Positions 24,915 to 36,447 of a DNA stretch of 64,000 nucleotides are shown here, one piece after another. Positions within the stretch are counted from its first letter, which is position 1. Each line of letters starts with the position of its first letter. The notes under the pieces are model-generated. The model was not told where the DNA came from. It made no database searches and saw nothing but the letters and a program-made list of their open reading frames with translations. Both the position numbers and the translations under genes were made by a program. The stretch is from Climacium dendroides (lineage: Eukaryota; Streptophyta; Bryopsida; Hypnales; Climaciaceae): positions 24,383,538 to 24,447,537 of the forward strand of contig OX467091.1 in NCBI GenBank assembly GCA_950106755.1. The letters are read 5' to 3'.

Positions 24915-27133
24915 TTAACGATCGAGATGTATCCTTGCTTTTTTTTTGGTTGGTGGTGTGCCAAAATTCGACTCGAACTTGGAAATTTTGGATCGTTTGT
25001 GTGCACAGGAGGATAAGAGGCAGCGCCATTTTCTTTCAATTAGATAGGAGATCGTTGAATTTACTTCAGCAATTTCTGTAGTTGAGGATGGTAATAAGAG
25101 CTTTCCCATGCTCATATCAACTGCTTCTAGAAACTTTCGTCCCGTCAAATCCTGTGCTGTTCGTGAAATTTAAACTAGGTAGAAAATAACTTATTGGCAC
25201 GATGTGCCTCTCAACCGCAAAACTTCCTTTAGTACGTTCTGCCAAACATGACCGCGTTCTATGAACAGACTATTTCCTTGACTTTGGACCTTCGATGGCT
25301 TTAATAGCAGGTACTCAATCATGAATTTGTGGAAGCGGAGATCAAACTCGAGTAGTGCATGAGGAAGAAGAGCGCAATTTTCCGATTGTTGATATTTGTT
25401 TTGAGCACCTAGATGTCTTTGATCATGTTGTCCCAGATGTTTTTGGAGGATGCTCAAGACAGTCAAGGTGGATCAGTGTCGACGTGTAGATCTGCATGTG
25501 CATCTTGATGGACATCATCAATCTGGTCACACATTTAAGGGTGCATAGAAGAAGTCTCTCTAGCTGCTAAGATGGACAGAGTACCAGCAATCCATCAAGG
25601 TAGGGGTGCTGCACATCATGTATTTATTAGTGGAAAACCCACTTCATGAAAAATGCTCGTGATAAAATTGGTAGGAAGTTTATTAGAAACTACTTCAATT
25701 GGTAGGAAGTTTATTAGAAACTACTTCAATTGCTTTACAATTGGGAGGGTTTATCAAGGCTAGAATTTAGCAAGCAGGATTCCATCGAGGGTAACTTCAT
25801 AGCATTTTTACGCGTTTCTACATTTAGATGTTCTTCCAAGAGCATGTTGAACTTGATGGCCAAAGTTGGAGATTGAAGTGCCTGCTTATATTTCAGCATG
25901 TTGACAAATTGGAGATTATTTACAAGTTCAATAGCGTATTAAAGAGTTTGTCTATTCAGAGGTTATACATCTTTCCTGCCTCACATTTGGGTGTGTGCTA
26001 CGCTTCAATTGTTTAGTAACCTACTGACATGCGGTGGGAATGATTTCATTCAGAGATTGATTTCTCGCAGTCCGGCTACGAAACGCTCTCTTTGCAACTG
26101 CTGAGTGCTAACCATAAGCGGTGGTGAATTATCTTACTGGACGTGCACATACATGCAACACTCATTCTACGCAAAACTCTGTCGAATGGACAGTTGTCAT
26201 TTTGGATCAGAAGAAATGCACCTCCGTATATGTGTCACTCTCCTTGTACAATGTCTTTGTATACTATTCATGGACTTCAAATTGTCTTGCCTCCGTAGGA
26301 TTGTGCAGTGCACCAGGAATTAGAATTTTCTGTTTATAGGAATGTCATTGGAGTTGAGTTGTTCATGAATTTCAGCAGTTGCATCAGGATGCGCCAATAG
26401 TAGTATTTTAGCATTCTTTCTAAGTAGTCTACACCTCTGATATGATTGCAGGTACATTGTTGGATATGATTGCTGGCGAGCACTACGATGAATCCACTTG
26501 TATGGCCGTGTAATCAGTGCGTTTCAGTAGGTATGTAACAAATCCACATATACCTTCAATCCAGTGTTCTTCTCAAACTATAATGGGTTACTGTGAGTCT
26601 GAATAGGTACAGTATCACCTTGTTCGTTTACCTGACTTGAATGAAAACCCTCGCACTGACTTCTGAGGCCGCTACCAGTTTGCAGTCTGCTCTCTGTTGA
26701 TTGCATAAATTCTGAAGTAACTGGCCACATTCTGCGACTGTAAGACAGTTCGTTTACAACAGTCTGACTTCCATTTCCAATGGATAATTGTTCTCCCACC
26801 TGCACACTTCATATTGCAGACTGAGTTATTATTCAGTACACTACGAAAAGGGTCAAATGCGTTGAGTTTCCTGTAAGCGATGAAGGAACCAGAGCACTGA
26901 TTTCAAAAGGAACTCTACATTGAGTGAGGTACTTTACACTCCACCCCATTTCATGGATCGTTGTACTTCCAGTTTCCAGTTGGCACAGCCTCCGAAGCAC
27001 CGAGGGCTGCGTATTCATGCAACCGTTCGAATACACAGCCCAGCTCCAAATTTCAAAGACTATTCATAAGAGGATCACTGGACTCAGTTTGCAGCAGAAT
27101 ATGCTTGAACTACTGTTGAACGGGTCCTACTAA
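24915..27133 (-). other. Region of coding-like fragments, gene not recognised
   Basis: The region is less AT-rich than its flanks. Minus-strand open segments at 27036-26833, 26805-26578 (preceded by acceptor-like TGCAG), 25466-25191 and 25148-24915 read like protein, for example TGRKFLEAVDMSMGKLLL and MGWSVKYLTQCRVPFEI. They do not join in an obvious exon chain and belong to no family I know. A decayed gene, captured fragments or a poorly conserved gene are all possible. A 27-base string containing TTGGTAGGAAGTTTATTAGA is duplicated at about 25667 and 25697. Confidence 0.3.
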
Positions 27134-27169
27134 ACTAGACAATGTCGACAAAGTCATTGCGAAGTACAC

Positions 27170-27663
27170 TATGCCGGCATTGTGAGAATTGAGATCCATT
27201 CAACTTTTGCCTTTTGGGCTTCTTTTAGGTCAATAACAAAGCAAAACTACTTCTAAAATGTAGTTTTTTCCTTCTCATATATAAATGAAAGCATTATGAA
27301 ACTTAGAAAAGGTAATTCCAACTCTAGAAAATTAATAAGCTCATTTTCAATTTTGAGACAAAATAAGACTTTGTTTTAAGACCAAAACAATAAATTCATA
27401 GATTGAATGGCACTTGTTTGATGACTTCTCTCAATGCCTTCTTTTGCTTAATATGGTTTTCAAGGCTTTCCTTAAACATTAATTTATAGTCATTTTTAAA
27501 TAATGTTGATAATGGGTAGCCATATCTTACCATGTGTTCAAAGATATAGAGCTTTGTAGCATTAAATTCCATTCTAAACATCAATTTTAGAGTGCCAAAA
27601 TTGTGGGTTTTAATTGCACATAAGTTTTAAAGTTTATTGATTTAATGAAATTTTATTGATTTA
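27170..27663. other. Intergenic, no feature recognised
   Basis: AT-rich; nothing supported. Confidence 0.4.
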
Positions 27664-27704
27664 ATGAGCCCTTAGTATTAATGGTAGCATTTATGATAGT
27701 ATGA

Positions 27705-28096
27705 CTAGTGGTTAGCGCTTGTTATGCTACGCATTCATCATTAGAATTTTATAAGAATTTTTATGTATTAGATAGAATGCAGAACAAAAATTTCAATAAA
27801 TCTTCAAATAAAAATGACTATTACAGAAGTGATTGCAAACTGCTACTCTATTTCTATAATATCACATTGTGTGAAAATATGATTTCTATGTGTGCATGAT
27901 TGAAAATATTTTTACAAAATATTTAAAATAATTATTTTAAAAACTTATGGAAATCATTATCATGCATTCTATTCAAATATATCAAAATTTTACTAATATA
28001 TGATACAATGAATACGTAGCATAACAAGCACGAGCCCCTAGTATTAATGGTAGCATTTGTGATATTACAGAGGGAGTTATGATTTTAGTAGTATGA
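27705..28096 (-). mobile_element. Helitron-like non-autonomous element, copy B
   Basis: On the minus strand it starts TCATACTACTAAAATCAT at 28096 (preceded by A) and ends CTAG at 27705 (followed by T). It is collinear with copy A over both ends and lacks part of its middle. Beyond its 3' end (27704 to about 27664) lies another rearranged 5' end of the family. Confidence 0.55.
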
Positions 28097-28498
28097 TGAT
28101 GATGATTTGGAAATCATATTCAAAAGTTAATTTTACATGATATTCGAGTTCATTTGCTCCACTTGCCATCAAAACAAACTCCTCTTAATATTTACATTAT
28201 AAAGTGGAATAATTAAAATGCATTACACCTTATATAAAGGTATCAATTTGTTCAATCCAATATAATTAATTGATTTTTTCGACCCTTCAAAGTCCTTTGC
28301 ATTTTGAGGCCAACAAAATAGAAAATGGACACTTTTCAATCAAGATTATTGGATGGAGAAATTGTAATTATAAAATCTTAACCTCTTAACCCCTCACCCC
28401 CGCTTCTATGAAGCGTGGTGGGAGCGGAGAAAGTGGTGTTGTGAGAAACAACCGCTCCCCAAGTCGATTTCCATAATCACAGCGGACTTCACTATTAC

Positions 28499-28933
28499 GG
28501 GTAGTCACACCTTCTCAGAAGACCAAAAATTCTTCAGGAATGCGAAGTTGGTGAGAGAAAGACGGAGCCAGTGGGCTGGTGTTGCGCATGAAGAAGGTGT
28601 GACACCCGTTTTTGACGTGCAAAGGATCGAGAACGAAAAACCAGAGAATGAGTTACATGCTTGAGCCACGCGATGGTCGCTCGAGGAGCCATGATGACGG
28701 GCAGTAAGAAATGACGATGAAATCTGTACGGGAGGGTGAATTTTCAAAGTTGGAAGATGAAAAAATAACAGGGAAAACTTCTTGACGCCGAATTCTTCAA
28801 GGTCGGAGGTGAAGAACAAGACTGGCAGATTAACGGGGAATGGTTGCTCTGAAAGACGCGGAAGCCCAACTGGAAACAGCCAATCGTAACTTCTCCGTTA
28901 TTTGGACCCGGAATGGAGAAGGTGTGACTACCC
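28499..28933. mobile_element. 435-bp TIR element with 7-bp target duplication
   Basis: The terminal inverted repeat is GGGTAGTCACACCTTCTC (18 bp, essentially perfect). Flanks are CTATTAC on the left and CTATTGC on the right, a 7-bp duplication with one mismatch. The interior is GC-richer than the surroundings. Target-site length suggests a hAT- or Mutator-like origin, but the ends alone do not decide it. Confidence 0.72.
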
Positions 28934-29099
28934 CTATTGCAATTGCTGGCAGAGGTTGTGTACGTACTGTCAGGAATCCCACTCCGATCAACATTTGAAC
29001 CGTTGGATTAAAAAATTATAATATTGGATGGCGGTCTCTCCTCTGCATGGGTGTTTTTTTTTGCGACTATTCTCTGCGGCCAACCAAATTTTCACATGC

Positions 29100-29830
29100 A
29101 AAACTCAAAATTTTTGAACAAGAGTTTGTGAGCACGTTTTTGTAGACAATAAGAAGGTTCGATGAAATTTGTGCATCATGAATGTGAGTATTTGAGGCAG
29201 AATTCGAGATTGAATGCCGCACTTCCTACGGTCGTCGACTGGCACTGGGGTTCGAATTAGAAAGCACAATTGGGCATCTTCAAAAGATATTGCACACGGG
29301 GGGTTTCGAAAATTTATATTGAAAATTTGCATTACATAGGCAGTTCGTAGATTGGAAAGTTTGCCAAAATGAAATGCGAGCTTCTACATAAACGAGTAAT
29401 CTCCTGAGAATTTGCAACTCACTCACAACCTCATCGTTGAAGTTCCGAAGCCACCGTGTGAACCCATCAACAATGATTGCCACTATTGAGCAACCTCATT
29501 CTCTGCAACGAAATCCAACTGCTGTGGTTTCAGGATGTTCGCACCCTTGCAAGCTCTGCATCGGTTTTGTTGACAAGTTCCATTGCAACTCACACTCCCA
29601 GGTGATCGGCTGGTATCCATTGCCACAAACCACGCTATAAAACGCAGAGGTACAAGCAATTAATTCATCCGGCAAGCCGTAGAGCCCACATCTTATGCCC
29701 GTGAATCTTGCCAAAGCAAGGTTCCGCACACATGAATACGGAGCCACAAGCCACGCAAATCCTGGATTGCTTCCGCTTGCAACATCGGCATCGTTAGCGA
29801 AGCCCTTGAGGGTGTCAAACACTCACATGG
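29100..29830 (-). other. Coding-like fragments 3' of the piggyBac relic, unknown
   Basis: The minus-strand open frame 29822-29496 (about 108 codons, containing NPGFAWLVAPYSCVRNLALA) and the frame 29483-29280 have balanced composition. I recognise neither. They may be cargo or flanking gene debris of the transposon. Confidence 0.25.
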
Positions 29831-29879
29831 ACTGCTTGAGGGCGTCGGTTGTGAATTGTACACGTCCTAGCTTGTGTCA

Positions 29880-31360
29880 CTAGTGGCGAGACCAAAGCCT
29901 TGGCCACTTGGAGGTAGAATTCGCTATGTTTACAAATTTTGCCAATGAAGGCTTCTTGATCATGTCGATACAGAACCCGAGCATTTTGAAGAGAGGAATC
30001 AATATTGAAAAAAAACCCACTTGTGCTACCACTTCCTTGAGTGGAACTGTAGAAAATAATTGTGTCTCATTTGATCTATCAAGTTGACCCCCCGCATATA
30101 TCTCTGGTATTCTACTTGTTGGGGTGTGGAGTTCACCTCTTAACCACCGCATGGCCATTGCTTCACCAACTGGCTCATCACTTGTGCTGAGAAAGGACAC
30201 AACTTTAGAATTGTACCATGTAGTGGCAGCCATTCGCTTGCTTGAGTGCATTTGCCAGAAAAGGGTGCCTTTAGAATGAGCACCTTTTGGCATTCTAGTC
30301 AATACTGTAGGGAAGCCAATTCGTCCTCCTTTCACGGGTCCAGTGGCTGTGATGCCACGATCTAACAAACTATGAAACAGTTGGGGAGATGTGAAATAAT
30401 TATCACACACTACGGTGTGCCCCTTGTGTCCCAAACCGGTTGTCAATTGGTGTACCACTCTCTCTTCTTGACCGGGCTCTGATATCCTTCATGACTTCCC
30501 CAAATATGGCAACACATAGTAGATGTAGCATGAAAGGTTTGAAACGAGCATCCAACACTTTATGCCGTATCTAGTTGGTTTTGATTTCATGTATTGCCTG
30601 ATTGGTGAGTACCAACTGCGATAGGCAATCCTAACCTCATCAATTGTGACAAATTTTTCAGGGTTAAAGAGAACCCGCAACCTTTCGACAAAATGTTCTA
30701 ACACCCACCTAACTTTTCCAATCTTGTCATATCTCTCATCGTCCTTGTCGTGACAGAGTTTCGAGTCGTCTATGCAATGTAGACAACAGAGATAAATTCA
30801 AAACGGTCTCGGGACATAACTTGTGGAATGAGTCCACACTGCCAAAATACATCACGACTCCAGTAATCTCGGATTTGAGGGGTAAATTTCATGCCTATGA
30901 GCACTACAACGCCTAAAACCACATGAAGCTCTACAATAGTAGTATCCCTCCACTTCGATCTGCCATTGAGACCATCTGGCTTCCCTTTCTGTCGTGGGTC
31001 ATTGACCACAGTACATTGTTGCTTTGTGTAGCCGTTCGTTTTTGTAACAAGTCTATCTACAACAGTGTTGTTCCAAAAAAGGGAAAAATAATGTTGAAGG
31101 TCTACTCGGTTACGTAGCGAACAAGAAGTGGGCCCTGGAGGAGGACCTTGGAAGGGTTCCGGGTCATGAAGAAAGTGAGGAGAAATTTGGCTCTACTGTG
31201 AATTATGGTACAGCGCTGCCTAATGTACTCGACCATGACTTTGTGGTCTTGATCTAAATGGAAAAATTTCTCGTAGGACTCCGCATCAAAATTGGCATCT
31301 CCTAAGATCCTATCATCGTCTTCATCCACTTCCCAATCAAAGTTCGAGGCATCAGAGAGA
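29880..31360 (-). pseudogene. Decayed piggyBac-type transposase
   Basis: Read from the right on the minus strand: an acidic segment (DEDDDRILGDANFDAES, near 31320); a domain start containing ELHVVLGVVVLIGMKF and IRDYWS, then MSRDRFEFI (31009-30770); the first catalytic Asp in VTIDEVRIAYRS with SKPTRYGIKCW (near 30630); the second in VVCDNYFTSPQLF (near 30400); and a late GGQLDRSNE where the family has GGVDxxDQ (near 30080). It is broken by a frameshift near 30785 and an in-frame TGA at about 30489; the frames before and after that stop are in register. The enzyme class excises and inserts DNA at TTAA. I found no pair of terminal repeats bounding this copy. Confidence 0.78.
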
Positions 31361-31369
31361 TTACCTCTT

Positions 31370-32815
31370 AAATCTCAAAATTTTGACATCCAGGATGCAT
31401 CTTCAGAATTGGACGTCCATCCGTCATATTGGGAGAGAGCATTGTAGTCATCCACCACCAGGGCTCGTTCAATTGCTTAACCAAGTCGTAAAGGCGTCTG
31501 CAAATTTGTCGATCAAGGCGACATAGGAGGTGACGGTTACGAAACAGTGATGTTAGAGGTGGAATGAAATAATTCCAAAGGCAGAGCTGATTCATTCACA
31601 ATGGGTCCAAGATCCCCCACTGCAGGTACAGTTGAAGGCCATTGACGCCAGTCTAGGCAACGACAATCTACAACTCTGACTTGGTGCCATCCTATGGGCC
31701 CTCCAATTTACACCCTTAAAAAATTGGGTGTCACCATCCCACCAAGATTCTTCTACAACATCGTAAAATTCTTGGAGATTGGACCATTGAGTTGGCTCAT
31801 ATCCAAGAACACGTAGAGGTATCCAAACCCCGTCAGGGAGCATCCCACCGCTCCGATTGTTTGGACCAGATTTTTGGCAAGGAAGTGTCTCCCCTGTCAC
31901 TGGTTAACAACCTTTGAATGGCATGACATCGTTACTGGGATCATGCTCAAGTGGGCCTTATTGTTTCTCCGCCATTGCATCATTGAAGGATTGTTGTAGA
32001 TTCAATGCTCGTCAAGGCTCTTGCAATTCAAGTCTAGGATCACCCGTCCTTTCTGGCGACCGTGAAATCAAAAAACATGTTGTATGACTAGGCTCCACCG
32101 ATCTTGGTCCTGGCCTTGTTCTATGGCATAGTACTCGATGGAGCAGGGGCAGAAATGGTTCATTTTGAAGCCTCCGTACGCCACTTAGTCTTGGCATTGG
32201 CTGTTTTCGGAGCACTGGGGGGCTCCGTATGGTAGCCTCGATTGGAGGTGGAACCCTGTCCCTGGATTGCGGCGGAGTTCTTGAAGCTCCTCCTCCCCTT
32301 TTGCAGCGAATACGACTCCAGGGCAGTGCTCGTTGTGCAGACCCCTACGCTGCGCCGAGATCAGATAAATGTTGCCCCACTAGTCATGTCAAGATTGGCG
32401 ACGCCTTCAAGCACGTCCCCGTTTGCTTGTTCATTCGAAATCGGAATTGCTTGGCTCCTTCGCAATGCTCAAGTCTGCCTTCTCCGAATCCTCGTGTGAT
32501 CGGCAGTTGGCCTCTCTTGTAGGTGTGCTCTGGCCATGTCGCGCACTTGAGACTTCATCATGAATGTCGGGCCACAGCTTATGCCGAATGAATACAAGAA
32601 TTTCAGTAGGAAAGCCTCTCGCATCACCTTCTTTGATCCGTCTTTTCCACCCCAGCAATGAAGCAATGCATCCGTAACAAGTGAACCTCCACGTCTTATT
32701 AGTAGCAGTGATCTCCAATTGCTCTCTGGATTGAGGATCCTGTGTCTCCAACAGGAACCATTCGTGGAGGCAATTGATTGTGTTTCGGGCGACACCCTCA
32801 CTCCCACTTTCTTAT
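31370..32815 (-). other. Decayed coding-like sequence upstream of the piggyBac relic
   Basis: Minus-strand open segments at 32807-32431, 32215-32012 and 31900-31368 are interrupted and in different frames. One contains TWRFTCYGCIASLLGWKRR. Composition matches the transposase relic, so this may be the element's N-terminal or accessory region. No domain recognised. Confidence 0.3.
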
Positions 32816-33084
32816 TTCACCTAGTGGAACAAGGAATCCTGGATGCTCTGCAATTCCTTGACTGAGGCTCTTCCATTTCGCAAAGCTGTAGCCATTTTAC
32901 ATACATCAACGAGAGTGTCGTTGTTGCTGCAACAACGCCACCAAGAAAAGAAGGTGGAGCTCCCAAAATTGCACGACTTAAAAACTACAAAGAAGGTGGA
33001 GCTTCCACTACTAGCATTGATTACCTTAGAAATCAGAACAAGCAATCTCGCAAAAAATCTCAAGTAGGTTCCTAAAAAATTCAA

Positions 33085-34310
33085 TTTTGGTCAAAGGTTT
33101 GTGAAATTTTGACACAATATGTAAACATGTAACCCCAAAGTGAAAGTCTAATTTTGTTTTCTGATTTGGTGGATCAAATTAAAGTTATGTAGTCATGAAC
33201 TTTTGGTGCAATTTGGGCAACTTTTGGGGTAGCACGTGTAAAATTCTTCTTATAATTTGGAAATTTGGAATTTACATAACTTACATAATACAAAATGCAA
33301 ATATAAAAAAACACCTATGTATAGTGTCAAAAATCTCACACTAAGAGGAATTAAAGTTTATTGGCTCCACTGAACAAGATTGGAAAAAAAATTCTTCTAA
33401 TTTCAAACATTACAATCTCTTAATCTATGCGGTCAAAGTTTTCTAATTTTTTTTGAGACATTTCTGTAGATGTCTAGTACAAATTGGTATAGTTAGATTT
33501 TGAAAAAAAAGATTTATTTCATTTTTCTCACTTCCAAGAAAGTGTCAATTTTTTTATAAATTCTACTCCAAATGTGCCTCAATTCTATAAGGGTTAATCT
33601 CACCTTGATATAGAACACATAAAAAAGCCTCAATTTGGAAGTTTTTACCATTTGTAGCATCTATGTGATCAAATTATAAATTTTTTTTTCCCATAGAGTA
33701 CTTATAGGGGTAACTCAACTTCAAATTTTAAGGAATTTTCAAAGTTGTTTTATACAATGTTCACTAAAATCTGTCACTCTCTTAAAATCATGAAAATGTC
33801 ACATAAAACATAGGGTTCTTATAGTGATTGGAAAATATAAATGGACCAATTTCCTAAAATAAAGGCATCCAAAAGTATTAGTTCTTGATTCAATTACATT
33901 GATATTCATGTGAAGTTTTTTGAAATGAAAGCACTAGAAATTCAAAATATACATAAAAACAAACAAAATAGTTTCATGAGTTTTTTACACTTTCTATAAT
34001 ATTTTATAAATTTTCAAAAATGAAGTTTTTACAAACTTGTTGTTTGACAATATATTTTCTTCTAATAAATATCTATCATACTAAACTATCTCCTATAATG
34101 CTTGGGACACCACATTTGGGTACATATTAATAGAGCTTTAAAGTTAAATGAAAAATGAAAATTTTATTTTTTCTATTAAGTTTTTTTATAAGAATATCCT
34201 TTAAAGTTTTATTTTTTCATTAATATTTTCATTTAGGAAATAATTTTTTATGATTTTAATATAGAAGATTTTGTACAAGTGTTTGTATAGCAAATCTTGA
34301 TTTTCAAATG
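33085..34310. other. Intergenic, possible end fragments of TTAA elements
   Basis: AT-rich with no gene. GGGTTAA at 33591 and CCCCAAAG / CTTTTGGGG near 33134 and 33221 resemble element ends but do not pair convincingly. Confidence 0.35.
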
Positions 34311-34315
34311 TTACT

Positions 34316-35051
34316 CCCCTAAAGGTTCATGGAGTTTGATCCAAAACCACTTAAAATGTCCATTTCTAGTGCAAAGAGCTATGATGATTTTTTAAATATT
34401 GAACTATATGATCTTGAATTGGATTTGTTTAAGAATGTGTGGAAAAAATTTCAAAACATTTTGTGCTTGTACATTGTAATCTTCATAATCGGGAATTGAA
34501 ATGGGAATTTAAGAAACAAATTTAGTTTCTTTTAAATCAATTTTCATTCCTTAAAAAAATGATTAAGTAGAAGTAAAAATAAAATAGAAGAAACAAGTAA
34601 ATGGTTAATATTTCTAAAATAGAAAAAAAAAATGTCAATCCTAATGGTGAAGATTACCTAACAAGTGATCTGCTTTCTATGAACCATTTTGTATTGAAAA
34701 GTTATAAAAGTTGCATTCCAACAACAAAACTCTTCATAACTTTGAGATCACTAATCTAAATGAAATGAATCAAAGTTTCTCATATCATCATAAATATACT
34801 CTATGAAATATTAATAATAATAATTTTGAATTTTGTTGGATTTTTATTCTACTACCCAAGCTTGAGCATTTGGATTGAGAAGGTCATAAATTTATCTCTT
34901 GGACTCCAAATCACGTATAAATTATATTCCCACAAAGCAAGTACATTTTCTTACCTTCAAAAATATTGTCAAAAAATTATAGTAAAATTTGACATCATAA
35001 AAATTTGTTTGAAATCCTAAAAAGTCCATTTTTTTTCTTAATCCTTTAGGG
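34316..35051. mobile_element. TTAA-type element, diverged
   Basis: The left end CCCCTAAAGGTTCATGGAG follows TTACT. The right end CCTTTAGGGA runs into TTAA near 35052. The left 80 bases match the element at 48192 (AAGGTTCATG, then CCATTTCTAGTGCA), and the interior near 34735 matches the element at 7884. Confidence 0.55.
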
Positions 35052-35904
35052 ATTAATTTAGGGATAAAGTATTTTTGGATATTGTATGAGCCTCAAATGC
35101 ATTGGATCTTAGAAGAAAAATTGCATTAGAAATTCATTCTAAGAAATTGTAGAGTAGATTTTGAGAAGCTCTAAATTGATTGTGATTGTACATGTCATAT
35201 CCTTTAATTTTGCATTTTTTATGACTGCAATTTAGATTTGACATGTAAAAAATGGATTGAAAAACTTCAATTCAACTTTCACATTAATTAATCCTCTTGT
35301 GATCAATCCATATGTGATATTGTTGTGTTTTCTTTTCCTATACCATCTTGTAACACGTTTAATTTAAGATTTCACATTTACAATTACCAAAAAATTGTTA
35401 AATCTTATCAAAATTTTATCTTTTTATTTTGCATATTTAGAGCAAAATCTACAAAGCTCCCAAAAAATCTTAAATATTAGTAGTAAACTAGCAGTTGGCA
35501 CTTGCTTTGCTATGCAATAACTATATTACTTTCATCAATTTGGCTCTAATTTGACTCTAATGTTCAAATCACCATTTGATACATGAATTCAAGTTTATTC
35601 AAAATGAATGTAAAGAAAATACTTTGAAGGTATTGTTGAGCTCAAGAACACCACCACTTGATAAATTTCTTCACTCATAGACAATGGTGACCAAAATTGA
35701 AGAATTGAAATGCAAATTTGTCAAATTGCAAAGACTTTGTAAATACTTTGTTGTAAAATCCAAAATTGCTTCAATCTAACAAAGCTTCAAATCATTTGGT
35801 AGTAAAAAAAGAACATTAGAATTGAGAACATTCAAAGCTTCAACATTCAAATCATAGAATTGTGGAAGTAAAATGAAGTGTGAAGCTAAGAAATATCAAA
35901 CCTC

Positions 35905-36011
35905 CATAATATCACATTTTTACATTGTGTGATATTATAGAGGTGAAATTATAGAGTTTCAATGGTTATTTCACCTTTGTAATATCACATTGTGTAAAAA
36001 TGTGATATTAC
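35905..36011. repeat. Palindromic AT-rich modules, left of the copia element
   Basis: Modules of about 33 bases of the form TAATATCACA-spacer-TGTGATATTA occur here and resume to the right of the copia element (41266-41375). The copia target site ATTAC lies inside one module. Confidence 0.75.
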
Positions 36012-36230
36012 TGTTAAGAGTAGGGGACGAAACAAGAACAAAATATGCCAGAAGAAAAGAGAGCTCTTTAGAAGGAAGTAGAAACATATGTAGAGGAGAG
36101 AAGACAAGTAGTCATTCTCTCCTATTGGTTCAAGGTATACTAATCTTATCCCTAGATGTCTTTATAAATAGAGAGAACTCTAGATAAGTATAGTGAAGAG
36201 CGTAATAAAGATAGAATGTTATTCTTAACA
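36012..36230 (-). repeat. 3' LTR of the copia element
   Basis: 219 bp, bounded by TGTTAAG and CTTAACA. Lacks the CCA triplet after AACAAGAACA found in the other LTR. Contains a TATTTATAAAG TATA-type box on the minus strand. Confidence 0.93.
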
Positions 36231-36242
36231 CTCCTCCTCGCT
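36231..36242 (-). other. Polypurine tract
   Basis: On the minus strand GCGAGGAGGAG directly precedes the 3' LTR, the expected site of plus-strand DNA priming. Confidence 0.7.
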
Positions 36243-36447
36243 TGACATACTATCACTAAAAATATTGTAATCTTAAAGGATATACAATTGTTGCCTCGTT
36301 AAAACCTTATCTTGGAAAACCTTGGTTAGAATCAAGGACAAAACCAAAGATGAAGGAAAAAGAGTACAACATCTTCGTAAATCTATTCACATGGTAAAAC
36401 CCAATAGAAAAAATCCAGAGAAAGAAAAAACAAAGATTTTACAATAA

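Noticed and set aside
28386..28403. TTAACCCCTCACCCCC as the end of the piggyBac element
   Set aside because: No matching inverted end was found on the far side of the transposase relic.
32229..32522. 97-codon plus-strand open frame
   Set aside because: Antisense to the decayed minus-strand sequence, overlapped by a second frame, with no recognisable content.
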